This document shows positions 8,023 to 16,997 of a stretch of 64,000 nt of DNA, in pieces (position 1 is the stretch's first letter; every line of letters starts with the position of its first letter). The DNA lies in NCBI RefSeq assembly GCF_003245365.1, contig NZ_NBIU01000005.1:1-64000 (forward strand). Reading direction: 5' to 3'. Source of the stretch: Helicobacter valdiviensis. GTDB taxonomy: Bacteria > Campylobacterota > Campylobacteria > Campylobacterales > Helicobacteraceae. The notes below the pieces were generated by a model. That model ran no database searches and was not told where the DNA came from. It saw nothing but the letters and a program-made list of their open reading frames with translations. The position numbers and the translations under genes are program-made.

Positions 8023-9066
8023 ATGGAAAATTTTATTATTCAAAATGAAAATGCACTGTATTATGAGATAAATTATAGTTGCGATCATGGGCTATTTTTA
8101 GCCCTTGGAGATAAGGGATATTTTTTTACCGATGGGCGTTATGAGGTAGAGGCTAAAGAAAATATAAAAAGCAATAAATATGATATTGAAGTGCAAATCA
8201 CTAAAGATTTAATTAGAAGTGCAAGAAATATTCTAAAAAAATACCATAAATTAAGTGTGATTTACAATCCACAAGATTTTAGCGTTTATGATTTTGAGAA
8301 GTTAAAAGCAGATTTAAAAATCAATTTTTTAGCAAAACCTAATTTTCATCAAGAAAAGCGTATGATAAAAACAAAAGATGAAATAGAGTTGCTTCATAAA
8401 AGTCAAACTCTAAACAATGAAGCTTTTAAAAAGTTTGCAAAATATATTAGTAAAAAAGGGGAAAATGCTTTAGAGTTTTTTTTGCACTTTAAATCACAAA
8501 GTTTTCTAACCCATAAAGGTAAATATGATCTTAGTTTTAATCCTATAGTGGGGATTAATGCAAATGCTGCAAAACCCCATGCACTTCCCTCAAATGATAA
8601 GTTAAAAAAGGGAGATTTACTGCTTTTTGATGCAGGAATGAAGTATCAAAGATATTGCTCGGATAAAACAAGGACGGGTTATTTTAGTAAAAATGGACTA
8701 TCTTTTAAAAAAGAGCAAAAGTTTAAAGATGCTAAAATGCAACAAATTTATGATACCGTCCTAAAAGCACAAGAAACAGCTATACAAGGAATAAAAGTTG
8801 GAATGCTTGCAAGTGAGGTAGATATGCTTGCAAGAGAAGTGATAGAAAAAGCAGGTTATGGGAAATATTTTGTCCATAGCACAGGGCATGGGATAGGGCT
8901 TGATATTCATGAATTGCCTTTTATTTCTCCAAAATCTAAGGTTGTCTTGGAAGAAGGAATGGTTTTTTCTATTGAGCCTGGGATTTATTTGCCTAAGGAA
9001 TTTGGTGTAAGGATTGAGGATTTAGTGGTTGTGGAGGCAAATGGAGCTAGAATTTTAGGAGAATAA
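8023..9066 (+). CDS. pepQ: M24 family Xaa-Pro aminopeptidase/dipeptidase
   Basis: Cytoplasmic metallopeptidase that cleaves Xaa-Pro bonds in peptides. The C-terminal pita-bread domain holds the five expected metal ligands: Asp in LLFDAGMK, Asp in CSDKTRTG, His in HSTGHGIG, Glu in SIEPGIYLP and Glu in VRIEDLVV. The N-terminal third is the creatinase-like domain, including FTDGRYEVEA. At 347 residues it is close to the epsilonproteobacterial homologue. A strong GGGGGG-containing ribosome binding region precedes the ATG. Confidence 0.88.
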   Translation: MENFIIQNENALYYEINYSCDHGLFLALGDKGYFFTDGRYEVEAKENIKSNKYDIEVQITKDLIRSARNILKKYHKLSVIYNPQDFSVYDFEKLKADLKINFLAKPNFHQEKRMIKTKDEIELLHKSQTLNNEAFKKFAKYISKKGENALEFFLHFKSQSFLTHKGKYDLSFNPIVGINANAAKPHALPSNDKLKKGDLLLFDAGMKYQRYCSDKTRTGYFSKNGLSFKKEQKFKDAKMQQIYDTVLKAQETAIQGIKVGMLASEVDMLAREVIEKAGYGKYFVHSTGHGIGLDIHELPFISPKSKVVLEEGMVFSIEPGIYLPKEFGVRIEDLVVVEANGARILGE

Positions 9067-9071
9067 TAGTA

Positions 9072-9656
9072 TTGAAAAGCAAGAACTTTTATGCACTAAA
9101 AACCTATCACCAAAGAAAGATTAAAGAAGGTTTTATAGAGTTTAAGCCTAAGATTTTTAAAAAACCTTTTTGTAAAAAGCAAAAAATGTGGAAAAACCTT
9201 AGGAGAAGTCAGCTTTTAAGAAATCCACAGCCTTTTATGTTTTATAAAAATCCTAATACTTTTAAAAAGGCAGTTCTCCTAGGAATAGGGGGGAATGTAG
9301 GAGAAGTTTTGGTAACTTTTTGGAAACTTTTTAAGAGGTTAAAAGGTAAAAATGCTATAATGCAAGTATCGCCTTTTTTGAAAAATCCTGCGTTTGGCTA
9401 TACAAAACAAGAGGATTTTTATAATACGCTATTGTGGTTAAGAACACAAAAAGGTTATGTGGATTTTTTCTCCTATATGGCGTATTTAGAGAGAGTTTTT
9501 GGGCGTAAGAGGAAGCGTGAGTTTAAAAATGCTCCAAGAACTTTGGATATTGATATTTTAAGTTTTAAAGAAAAAAGGATTAATCTAGCTCATATGCATA
9601 TTCCGCATAAAGAGTGGGCTAAACGAGAGAGTATAATATTTCCACTAAAGGGTTAA
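9072..9656 (+). CDS. folK: 2-amino-4-hydroxy-6-hydroxymethyldihydropteridine pyrophosphokinase
   Basis: HPPK transfers pyrophosphate from ATP to the pterin in folate synthesis. The kinase domain covers residues 65-194: LLGIGGNVGE for the nucleotide loop, SPFLKNPAFGY, then APRTLDIDIL with the metal-binding Asp pair, and a C-terminal RESIIFPL. The first 65 residues are a basic extension (many Lys, Arg, Phe) seen in this group and of unknown role. It starts at TTG, five bases after pepQ, with GGAG at the end of pepQ. The stop is one base before flhF, so the genes are coupled. Confidence 0.88.
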   Translation: MKSKNFYALKTYHQRKIKEGFIEFKPKIFKKPFCKKQKMWKNLRRSQLLRNPQPFMFYKNPNTFKKAVLLGIGGNVGEVLVTFWKLFKRLKGKNAIMQVSPFLKNPAFGYTKQEDFYNTLLWLRTQKGYVDFFSYMAYLERVFGRKRKREFKNAPRTLDIDILSFKEKRINLAHMHIPHKEWAKRESIIFPLKG

Positions 9657-9657
9657 A

Positions 9658-11055
9658 ATGAAATTATTTACTTATCAGGCACAAACCTCCTCATTAGCAA
9701 TAGCAGAGGCTAAGAAAGAACTAGGAGATGAATTTTCGCTCATTTCTCAAAAGAAATTGCCCGATGGGAATTATGAAATATCTGTTGCCATTGATGAGGC
9801 AGAGCTCAAAAAAATAAAGGAGCAACGCCAAAACCAAGAGGCAAAAGCAGATGCATTTGTAGCTAAAAATAATAGTATTGCAGAACGCTTAGAAATCATT
9901 GCAGCAAAGGAGTTAGAGAAAAAAAGGGCATTAGCAAATGCGCAAAATTTGCATGCAAGATTGCCAGAAGATGTTTCTTTACAGCTTTCAGATGCGGTGC
10001 GTCAGATTTCACAAATTGCAGGGGTAGAGAGTAAAATACCTGCAAAATCTCCTTATCAAGATAAGCAAATAAGCACACTAGCTCCCAAAAAAGAAGAAAA
10101 GCAAGAAGAAAATAAAAAAACTATTAAAAGAGATAAAGATGGTGGGGATTTTCGTTCTCTTAAAGGGGAAATTGATAGATTAAATGATAAATTAAAACTT
10201 ATCCAAAATATGTTTTGGGAAGAGAGGGGGCCAAAGAGTGATGGGCTTATCATTCCTCATGAGTTTGCAGAAATTTATAGAATCACAAAAGCAAGTGGAA
10301 TGGCAAAGGAACATTTAGAAAAAATTATGCAATTAACCTTAGAACTTATGCCTATTAAAATGCGTGAAAATTCTGTGTTAATTAAGCGTTATTTTAGAGA
10401 AGTTTTAAGAAAGATGGTTTATGCAAGGCAAGAAAATCTAAGCTCTAATGCAAAAAGTATTATGATGCTAGTGGGACCTACAGGGGTGGGGAAAACCACA
10501 ACTTTAGCAAAGCTTGCAGCAAGATACTCTAAAATGCTTAATAAAAATTATAAGGTAGGTGTTATTACCCTTGATACTTATAGGATTGGTGCAGTAGATC
10601 AGTTAATGTTTTATGCTAAGAAAATGAAGCTTAGTATTGAAACTGCAGTAGATACAGAAGAGTTTGTGAGTGCGCTAGATTCTCTAAAATATTGCGATTA
10701 TATTTTAATAGATACTATTGGAAGTTCCCAGCATGATAGGGCAAAATTAGAGTCTTTAAAAAGCTTTGTAAATGCAGATCCTAATGCAAAAATTGATGTA
10801 AGCTTGGTAATGAGTGCTACGACAAAATATGAGGATTTAAAAGATATTTACCATACTTTTTCTACTTTGGGTATTGATACGCTTATTTTTACTAAGCTTG
10901 ATGAAACGCGTGCTTATGGGAATGTATTTTCTTTGATTTATGATACTAAAAAGCCTACAAGCTATTTTTCAATTGGGCAAGAAGTTCCTAATGATTTAAA
11001 AGTGGCGAGTAGTGATTTTTTAATTGATTGTCTTTTAGATGGGCTTGTTAAATGA
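9658..11055 (+). CDS. flhF: Flagellar biosynthesis GTPase FlhF
   Basis: SRP-type GTPase that places the polar flagellum and, in Campylobacterota, is needed for sigma-54 flagellar gene expression. The N-terminal B domain (1-190) is charged and variable. The NG domain follows, with the P-loop LVGPTGVGKTTTLAKLAA near residue 270, LDTYRIGAVDQL, DTIG and TKLDETRAYG. The 465-residue length is normal. It overlaps flhG by four bases (ATGA), consistent with tight co-expression of this regulator pair. Confidence 0.95.
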   Translation: MKLFTYQAQTSSLAIAEAKKELGDEFSLISQKKLPDGNYEISVAIDEAELKKIKEQRQNQEAKADAFVAKNNSIAERLEIIAAKELEKKRALANAQNLHARLPEDVSLQLSDAVRQISQIAGVESKIPAKSPYQDKQISTLAPKKEEKQEENKKTIKRDKDGGDFRSLKGEIDRLNDKLKLIQNMFWEERGPKSDGLIIPHEFAEIYRITKASGMAKEHLEKIMQLTLELMPIKMRENSVLIKRYFREVLRKMVYARQENLSSNAKSIMMLVGPTGVGKTTTLAKLAARYSKMLNKNYKVGVITLDTYRIGAVDQLMFYAKKMKLSIETAVDTEEFVSALDSLKYCDYILIDTIGSSQHDRAKLESLKSFVNADPNAKIDVSLVMSATTKYEDLKDIYHTFSTLGIDTLIFTKLDETRAYGNVFSLIYDTKKPTSYFSIGQEVPNDLKVASSDFLIDCLLDGLVK

Positions 11056-11906
11056 AAAATCAAGCTGCAGCACTTGATAGTCTTATAAGTCAAAAAAAGG
11101 TAGATACGAAATTTATCGCTATTACAAGCGGTAAAGGGGGAGTTGGTAAATCTACTTTTAGTGCAAATTTAGGTTATAAGCTTTGGCAACTTGGCTTTAA
11201 AGTTGCTATTTTTGATGCAGATATTGGACTTGCAAATTTAGATGTAATGTTTGGGGTTAGGGTGGAAAAAAATCTTTTGCATGTGCTTAAAAATCAAGCA
11301 AGGCTAAAGGATATTTTGCTTCCCATAGAACATAATTTTTATTTAATACCAGGAGATTCAGGAAGTGATATTTTTCGCTTTAAGAGTGAATTTATGTTTG
11401 AAGCATTGATTGAAGATTCTAAAATTTTAGATGGATTTGATTTTGTGCTTATTGATACAGGAGCAGGTATTGGTGAATATACGCAAACTTTTTTGAAAAA
11501 TAGTGATGATATTATTGTGCTAACTGTGCCAGATCCAGCAGCTATTACAGATGCATATGCGACGATTAAGCTTGCTTCGCATTATAAAAAGCGTGCTTTT
11601 ATGATGATTAATATGGCAAAAAACGACAAAGAAGCTTTGATGATTTTTGAGAAAATTCATAAAATTGCTAGTAACAATATTAAAAACATTACTTTAGAAT
11701 ATTTGGGTAAGTTCTCTAAAGATCCTCTCGTTAATCGTTATACAAAAAACCGTTCTATTATTGTAAGAGAGGAGCCAAATTGTTCGTTGTCAATGGAGAT
11801 TGAAGAGATTGCAAGAAGATTAGCACAAAAAATGGAACGGAATGTGCTAGTAGAAGAAGATAAAAGATTTGGTAAATTCCTCAAAAGGATTTTGGGGCAT
11901 TTTTAA
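11052..11906 (+). CDS. flhG: Flagellar number regulator FlhG (YlxH/FleN), MinD-like ATPase
   Basis: Deviant Walker-A ATPase of the MinD/ParA group that limits flagellar number and stimulates the FlhF GTPase. The motif SGKGGVGKSTFSANLG starts near residue 25, with FDADIGLANLDVMFG and LIDTGAGIG following. The basic and hydrophobic C-terminus (FGKFLKRILGHF) resembles the membrane-targeting amphipathic helix of MinD. It is coupled to flhF upstream and lies 12 bases before the next gene. Confidence 0.95.
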   Translation: MKNQAAALDSLISQKKVDTKFIAITSGKGGVGKSTFSANLGYKLWQLGFKVAIFDADIGLANLDVMFGVRVEKNLLHVLKNQARLKDILLPIEHNFYLIPGDSGSDIFRFKSEFMFEALIEDSKILDGFDFVLIDTGAGIGEYTQTFLKNSDDIIVLTVPDPAAITDAYATIKLASHYKKRAFMMINMAKNDKEALMIFEKIHKIASNNIKNITLEYLGKFSKDPLVNRYTKNRSIIVREEPNCSLSMEIEEIARRLAQKMERNVLVEEDKRFGKFLKRILGHF

Positions 11907-11918
11907 CAAGGAATGTAA

Positions 11919-12275
11919 ATGACGCTAAAAATGGATAATTTTTTAAGCTTTGCAATTGTTAATGGTTTTTTTATAGGGCTTTTACTCTCTTTTTTAAAAT
12001 TTGATGAGCCTGAAATGATTGTAGCTTGGACGCTAATTGCCACGATTGGTTTTTATTTGATAACCCTTGTTAGTGTTTCCTTTTTTATGCACTTTTTTGA
12101 TGATAAAAATAAGGCAAATGTTCATAAGTCTTCTTATAATAAGATTTTAGAAGATTATATTGAAGAATTTGATAAGCGTGAGAAAGCCACAAATAAAATT
12201 AGGAATTTCCTAAGAACGATGGAAAAAAGTGCCAAGGAAGAAGAGGAAGAGGAAGCTCTTTCTAGGAAATCTTAA
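11919..12275 (+). CDS. Small two-helix membrane protein of the flagellar operon
   Basis: A 118-residue protein with two predicted membrane helices (about 10-27 and 35-58) followed by a charged, Glu-rich cytoplasmic tail ending EEEEEEALSRKS. I recognise it as the conserved hypothetical that sits between flhG and fliA in Helicobacter and Campylobacter, but no function is established. Its place between a flagellar number regulator and sigma-28 suggests a role in motility. The ATG at 11919 has AAGGA six bases upstream. Confidence 0.75.
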   Translation: MTLKMDNFLSFAIVNGFFIGLLLSFLKFDEPEMIVAWTLIATIGFYLITLVSVSFFMHFFDDKNKANVHKSSYNKILEDYIEEFDKREKATNKIRNFLRTMEKSAKEEEEEEALSRKS

Positions 12276-12282
12276 GTAGGCT

Positions 12283-12993
12283 ATGATGTTAAACAAAGAA
12301 AATCCTTATGCACAAGCTTTAAAAAATCAAAAAGATGATTTAGCAGTAGCTTATCTTCCAGCACTTAGAGCTTTGGCATATCGGCTAAAAGAGCGTTTGC
12401 CTTCTTTTATAGAAGTTGCAGATTTAATTTCTGTTGGCACAGAGGAGTTGATAAAGCTTGCAAGAAAATACGATGAGAATTTAAACGATTCTTTTTGGGG
12501 CTATGCAAAATCTAGAGTTTATGGAGCTATGCTTGATTATTTAAGAAGTTTAGATTGTCTCTCACGCTATACAAGAACTTTAGTAAAAAAAATTGATTAT
12601 GAGATTTTAAAGTATTATAATGAATATCAAGAAGAGCCTACCAATGAGTATTTGAGTGAAGTTTTGGAAATAGAGATTGAAAAGATTAAAGAAGCAAGAT
12701 ACGCAAGCGAAATATGTGTGAATTTGCCACTTGATGAGCAGTTGAATTTTTGCCAAGATGAAAAAACTTATGATAAAATAGAAAAAGAAGAATTGGTTAA
12801 GATTATAGAACAGATTTTAAGTGCTTCAAGCAAAAATGAACAGCTTGTTGTGCAACTTTATTATTATGAAGAATTAAGTTTTAAAGAAATTGCAGAAGTT
12901 TTGGAAGTTAGCGAATCAAGAGTTTGTCAAATCCATAAAGCAATTATTAAAAAAGTAAGAGAATATCTTGCACAAAGGGGATATGATGGCTGA
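12283..12993 (+). CDS. fliA: Flagellar sigma factor FliA (sigma-28)
   Basis: RNA polymerase sigma factor for late flagellar genes such as the major flagellin. Region 2 is visible in residues 20-95 (PSFIEVADLISVGTEELI, WGYAKSRVYGAMLDYLRSLD). Region 4 ends the protein, with the helix-turn-helix LSFKEIAEVLEVSESRVCQI. At 236 residues it is the usual size. Its 3' end overlaps the start of fliM. Confidence 0.93.
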   Translation: MMLNKENPYAQALKNQKDDLAVAYLPALRALAYRLKERLPSFIEVADLISVGTEELIKLARKYDENLNDSFWGYAKSRVYGAMLDYLRSLDCLSRYTRTLVKKIDYEILKYYNEYQEEPTNEYLSEVLEIEIEKIKEARYASEICVNLPLDEQLNFCQDEKTYDKIEKEELVKIIEQILSASSKNEQLVVQLYYYEELSFKEIAEVLEVSESRVCQIHKAIIKKVREYLAQRGYDG

Positions 12994-14044
12994 TATTTTA
13001 AGTCAAGAAGAAATTGATGCTCTTTTAGAGGTTGTAGATGATGAAGGGAGTGATACAGAAGTTTTAGAAAAACCTCAAGTATTACAACAAAGACAAATTA
13101 CGCTTTATGATTTTAAACGCCCCAATCGTGTAAGTAAGGAGCAATTGCGTGCTTTTAGGGGAATCCATGATAAGATGGCTAGAAGTCTTTCTAGTCAAAT
13201 TTCTGCAATTATGCGTTCTATTGTAGAAATTCAGCTTCATAGTGTGGATCAAATGACTTATGGGGAATTTTTGATGAGTTTGCCAAGTCCTACAAGCTTT
13301 AATGTTTTTTCTATGAAGCCTCTTGATGGAACAGGAGTTTTAGAGATTAATCCAAGCATTGCTTTTCCGATGATTGATAGACTTTTAGGAGGTAAGGGGG
13401 ATCCTTATGAATCTACGCGAGAATTTAGTGATATTGAGTTAAATCTCTTAGATACAATTTTACGCCAAATGATGCAGAATCTAAAAGAAGCGTGGGCGCC
13501 TATTACAGAGATTTTTCCAACTGTGGATGTAAAAGAATCTAGCCCTAATGTTGTGCAAATTGTTGCACAAAATGAAATTGTTATTATGGTTGTTATGGAG
13601 ATTATCATCGGACATAGCAGTGGAATGATGAATCTTTGCTATCCAGTAATTTCATTAGAATCAGTTCTCTCGCGCCTTGCAAGTCGTGATATTATGCTAA
13701 GTGAGACAAATTCTAAGAAATCTCGTAATAAAGAATTACAAGCACTCTTAGGAGGTGCTAAAGTTAATGTTGCAGCAATGCTTGGGGAAACAAAACTAGC
13801 AGTAAGAGAGATTTTAGAGCTTGAAGTGGGTGATATTGTAAGGCTTGATAGACCTGCTGATGATACGGTAATTATTAATGTAGATGGTAGAGAGAAGTTT
13901 TTAGCAGGTATTGGGCTTCACAGATATAGAAAAACCATTGAAGTTAAAGAAATGATAAAGACTGAAAAAGACCAAGTTAAAGAAATTTTAGAAATGCTAG
14001 AAACACAACGCAAAACTAGAGCAAGTGAAATTGAAGATGAATAG
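12986..14044 (+). CDS. fliM: Flagellar motor switch protein FliM
   Basis: Middle component of the C-ring that binds CheY-P and FliG to set rotation direction. The N-terminal CheY-binding peptide is ADILSQEEIDALL. The central CheC-like domain runs from about residue 45 to 230, and the C-terminal SpoA domain (240-320) is shared with FliN. I chose the second ATG of a tandem ATGATG because MADILSQEEID is the conserved start; GGGGAT provides the binding site. The start lies inside the end of fliA. Confidence 0.95.
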   Translation: MADILSQEEIDALLEVVDDEGSDTEVLEKPQVLQQRQITLYDFKRPNRVSKEQLRAFRGIHDKMARSLSSQISAIMRSIVEIQLHSVDQMTYGEFLMSLPSPTSFNVFSMKPLDGTGVLEINPSIAFPMIDRLLGGKGDPYESTREFSDIELNLLDTILRQMMQNLKEAWAPITEIFPTVDVKESSPNVVQIVAQNEIVIMVVMEIIIGHSSGMMNLCYPVISLESVLSRLASRDIMLSETNSKKSRNKELQALLGGAKVNVAAMLGETKLAVREILELEVGDIVRLDRPADDTVIINVDGREKFLAGIGLHRYRKTIEVKEMIKTEKDQVKEILEMLETQRKTRASEIEDE

Positions 14045-14053
14045 GAGTGAAAA

Positions 14054-14893
14054 ATGTTAAGTGATTTTTTAAAACTTGTTGTGCAAGAGAGTGTTGCTAC
14101 TATAGAGGGGCTTTTGGGGCAAGCGCCTGATGTTGCACATTTAGCAAGCGAAGATGATAAAAGTGATAGTATTAAAGCTCCTATGGCAAGAGTGGATATA
14201 GAAGCAGATAATGGGACAAAATTAGCATTTTTTATTCCTCCACAAATTGCAAGTGCATTAGCTGATATGATGCTAGGGGGAGAAGGAGAGCAAAAAGAAG
14301 TTTTAGATGGAGATGATTTAGATGCTACAAAAGAGATTGTTTCTAATATTTTTGGGGCAATTTCTACCTCTCTTGGAGCACAAAAAGAATTACCAAAATT
14401 AAGCTTTAGTTTAAAACATATTGATTTTTTGTCTAGTGGAGATTTAGGAATAGGTTCTTTTGCACATTTTTATACTTTTGGTTTTACCTTAGGAAGTTTG
14501 CAACAGCAGATTTTTTTAGCACTTTCTCGTGAATTCATTGATACTTTAAATCCTAGTGCGACTCCTATTGAAGAACCTCAAGTTTCCCACCATCATGGAG
14601 GAGATTCTAAAATAGAGTTGAGTGGTGGGGAAATGAAAAATATGGCAATGCTACTAGATGTAAGATTGCAGGTTAAAGTGCGTATTGGACAAAAGAAAAT
14701 GCTACTTAAAGATGTGATTGCTATGGATATTGGGAGCGTTGTGGAATTAAACCAACTTGCAAATGATCCTTTAGAAGTTTTAGTAGATGATAAAGTGATT
14801 GCAAAAGGTGAAGTTGTGATTGTAGATGGAAACTTTGGGATTCAAATCACAGAAATAGCACCTAAAAAAGATAGAATAGAACAGTTAATGTAA
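14054..14893 (+). CDS. fliY: Flagellar motor switch protein FliY
   Basis: C-ring protein of 279 residues. The C-terminal 80 residues form a FliN-type SpoA domain (LDVRLQVKVRIGQKKMLLKD, GSVVELNQLANDPLEVLVDD). The N-terminal 170 residues are a divergent CheC/FliM-like domain (FFIPPQIASALADMMLGG). Some Campylobacterota have both FliY and FliN; no separate fliN is present here. A His-rich linker (VSHHHGGD) separates the domains. It lies nine bases after fliM. Confidence 0.92.
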   Translation: MLSDFLKLVVQESVATIEGLLGQAPDVAHLASEDDKSDSIKAPMARVDIEADNGTKLAFFIPPQIASALADMMLGGEGEQKEVLDGDDLDATKEIVSNIFGAISTSLGAQKELPKLSFSLKHIDFLSSGDLGIGSFAHFYTFGFTLGSLQQQIFLALSREFIDTLNPSATPIEEPQVSHHHGGDSKIELSGGEMKNMAMLLDVRLQVKVRIGQKKMLLKDVIAMDIGSVVELNQLANDPLEVLVDDKVIAKGEVVIVDGNFGIQITEIAPKKDRIEQLM

Positions 14894-14910
14894 CACATAA
14901 AAAAATAGGT

Positions 14911-14916
14911 TATAAT
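14911..14916 (+). promoter_or_regulatory. -10 box for plsY
   Basis: Perfect TATAAT 30 bases before the plsY ATG and after the end of fliY, marking a new transcription unit. Confidence 0.55.
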
Positions 14917-14946
14917 TTAGGATAATTTTAAAGCTTAGGAAAATAG

Positions 14947-15594
14947 ATGTATTTTTTAACAATCATTATAGATTTTTTTACAAGTTTGAATGGCATTTTT
15001 TATACTATTGCCTATCTAGTGGGAGGAATTCCTTTTGGGCTTTTATATGCAAAAATGGCGGGTGGAGTGGATATAAGAAAAGTAGGTAGTGGTAGCATAG
15101 GGGCTACAAATGTGCTAAGAGCACTTAAAGAGGCAAATCCAAAAGTGGCAAAAAAAGTAGCTATTTTAACAATGTTAAGCGATGCACTAAAAGGAGCTAT
15201 CGTAATTTTAATAGCAAAGGTATTTGGACTAAGTTATGAAGCACAATGGATGTTAGCACTCTTAGCGGTTATTGGGCATTGTTATTCTCCATTTTTGGGC
15301 TTTGAGGGAGGTAAAGGCGTGGCTACCATAGTGGGCGTTATTGCTGTATTTTTACCTATTGAAGCCATTAGTGGGCTTGTAGTCTGGTTTTTAGTGGGGA
15401 AATTTTTAAAAATTTCGTCTTTAGCTTCATTGGTGGGAGTTTTGTTTGGAGTGGTTTTGAGCTTTTTTATCCATCCAGATATTCCGCATATCCATACGCA
15501 CACACCACTTGTAATTGCAGCATTTATAGTGTTTTATAAGCATATTCCAAATATTGTGCGACTTATTCAAAGACAAGAGGGCAAGGTTCTCTAA
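14947..15594 (+). CDS. plsY: Acyl-phosphate glycerol-3-phosphate acyltransferase PlsY
   Basis: Inner-membrane enzyme that makes lysophosphatidic acid from acyl-phosphate, the first step of phospholipid synthesis in most bacteria. It has five or more membrane helices and the family loops VGSGSIGATNVLR (near residue 45) and GFEGGKGVATIVG (near 120), plus HIPNIVRL near the end. At 215 residues it is a usual size. The lipoprotein gene follows after six bases and is probably co-transcribed. Confidence 0.92.
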   Translation: MYFLTIIIDFFTSLNGIFYTIAYLVGGIPFGLLYAKMAGGVDIRKVGSGSIGATNVLRALKEANPKVAKKVAILTMLSDALKGAIVILIAKVFGLSYEAQWMLALLAVIGHCYSPFLGFEGGKGVATIVGVIAVFLPIEAISGLVVWFLVGKFLKISSLASLVGVLFGVVLSFFIHPDIPHIHTHTPLVIAAFIVFYKHIPNIVRLIQRQEGKVL

Positions 15595-15600
15595 AATAAA

Positions 15601-16491
15601 ATGCAAAAGTTGGTAAAAAAGCTATTTGGAATTTTTGTCCTAAGTGTTATAGGAATCTCTTTTAGCGCTTGTATTAGGCTATTAGAGCCTATTTTATATA
15701 TACCAGATACACCAAGCTTGATAGCAAACTCACTAAATTCTAAAGCTGCAGGGAGTGTGTGTGAAGGAATATATACACTTTTAGATAAGGATAAAAACCA
15801 AGAAGCTTTGCTAAAAGCCTCTAAAATTATGGGTTATAGTAAAGAAGAGTTAGAAAAAATCTTGCAAAAAGCTAATGTTAAATACCAAACCTATCACAAA
15901 GGCGTTCTAAGCTATGTAAGACTTAAATATCATCTAGCTTATTTATTAGAAAATTACCAAAAAGAGCCAGAGCTTTTAAAAAAGATTTTACAAGAGAATT
16001 ATTTTTTAGAAGAAGCAGAGGCTAAAATTATTGCAAAAGAGGGTGCAATTTCTAAACAAGAAGAAGAGATTCTAAAACAAAAAGGATATTTTTTAGATGT
16101 TTTAGCACTAAATTCTAAAAATTTAAAAGAAGCTAGAGATAGCCAAGCAACCTATACGACAAGCAATCCCATTAAAAAAATGATACATTTAAAATTGAAA
16201 CCAAAAGGGGAGAGCCCCTATAAGGAAAGGGAGCTTGAAATGTTATTTTTGGCTAATAGTGAAAATCTCTTAGAATTAGAAAATATAAAAAGTATAAAAA
16301 TACATTTTGAGCTTCCCAATCCTAACAATATTCATCCTGAGAGTTTAATGTATGGTTTTGTAGATACAACTTCAGTTACTTGCAACATTGATAGAGACTA
16401 TAATAAAATGCGCTATGAATATCCAACGCTCTTTGGTGTCCAAACCCAGCCTTTAGGGGAAGAAGAAATTTTGGTGCTTTATTTATTTTAA
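15601..16491 (+). CDS. Putative lipoprotein, function unknown
   Basis: A 296-residue protein with a basic N-terminus, a hydrophobic stretch and a lipobox-like SFSAC at residues 20-24, so Cys24 may be lipidated. The -3 residue is Phe, which is atypical. The mature part is Lys/Glu/Leu-rich and helical up to about residue 190, then more beta-like. I do not recognise a family. It may be co-transcribed with plsY. Confidence 0.6.
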   Translation: MQKLVKKLFGIFVLSVIGISFSACIRLLEPILYIPDTPSLIANSLNSKAAGSVCEGIYTLLDKDKNQEALLKASKIMGYSKEELEKILQKANVKYQTYHKGVLSYVRLKYHLAYLLENYQKEPELLKKILQENYFLEEAEAKIIAKEGAISKQEEEILKQKGYFLDVLALNSKNLKEARDSQATYTTSNPIKKMIHLKLKPKGESPYKERELEMLFLANSENLLELENIKSIKIHFELPNPNNIHPESLMYGFVDTTSVTCNIDRDYNKMRYEYPTLFGVQTQPLGEEEILVLYLF

Positions 16492-16997
16492 CTTTTATGG
16501 ATAGTTTTGAAATATAAATTGGTTGGTTAGATTTATCTAGTGTTGCTGGGCGTGTGTGGAAAATATGGAGAGGTTTTAGCCACCTATAGTTGTATTTGTT
16601 TTAATAATGCAGTTTTTACTCTTTTGGGCGTAAAAATTTAATGAGTTTTATAAAGAATGGCAGATATTAGCTTCTAATAATAAAAAGAAAATTTAAGATG
16701 TTGTAGTTGGATTGGTGTGTCTTATGGTAATATGTGCTGTAATTTAAAAACTTTAATTGAATAATTGCTAAATCAAAGACGATTAATAGTGCTATAAAGA
16801 TATTATTTGCTATTAGATTTCCTTAATGCAGTTAAAAGTGTGAGGGCTATTGTATATTTATTTTAAAACATAAAGTTAGTATTAACAATTTATGAGTAAT
16901 CACAAAAAGCAAAGCTTTATTAGCCAAGAAATGGAAGATAAATGGCCATATTAAGAATAAAGAGAGTGATAAGAAAAAAAGAGATTAAGAAGCTCAT
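16492..16997. other. Non-coding stretch with traces of a decayed membrane-protein gene
   Basis: No intact gene is present. On the plus strand around 16638-16745 a frame reads KFNEFYKEWQILASNNKKKI, a stop, then DVVVGLVCLMVICAVI, a membrane-helix pattern broken by TAA. A 20-codon ATG frame lies at 16892-16954. These look like remains of a small membrane protein gene, but the family cannot be identified. Confidence 0.35.

Noticed and set aside
13405-13608. Antisense open frame within fliM
   Set aside because: No start signal and it mirrors the conserved fliM reading frame.
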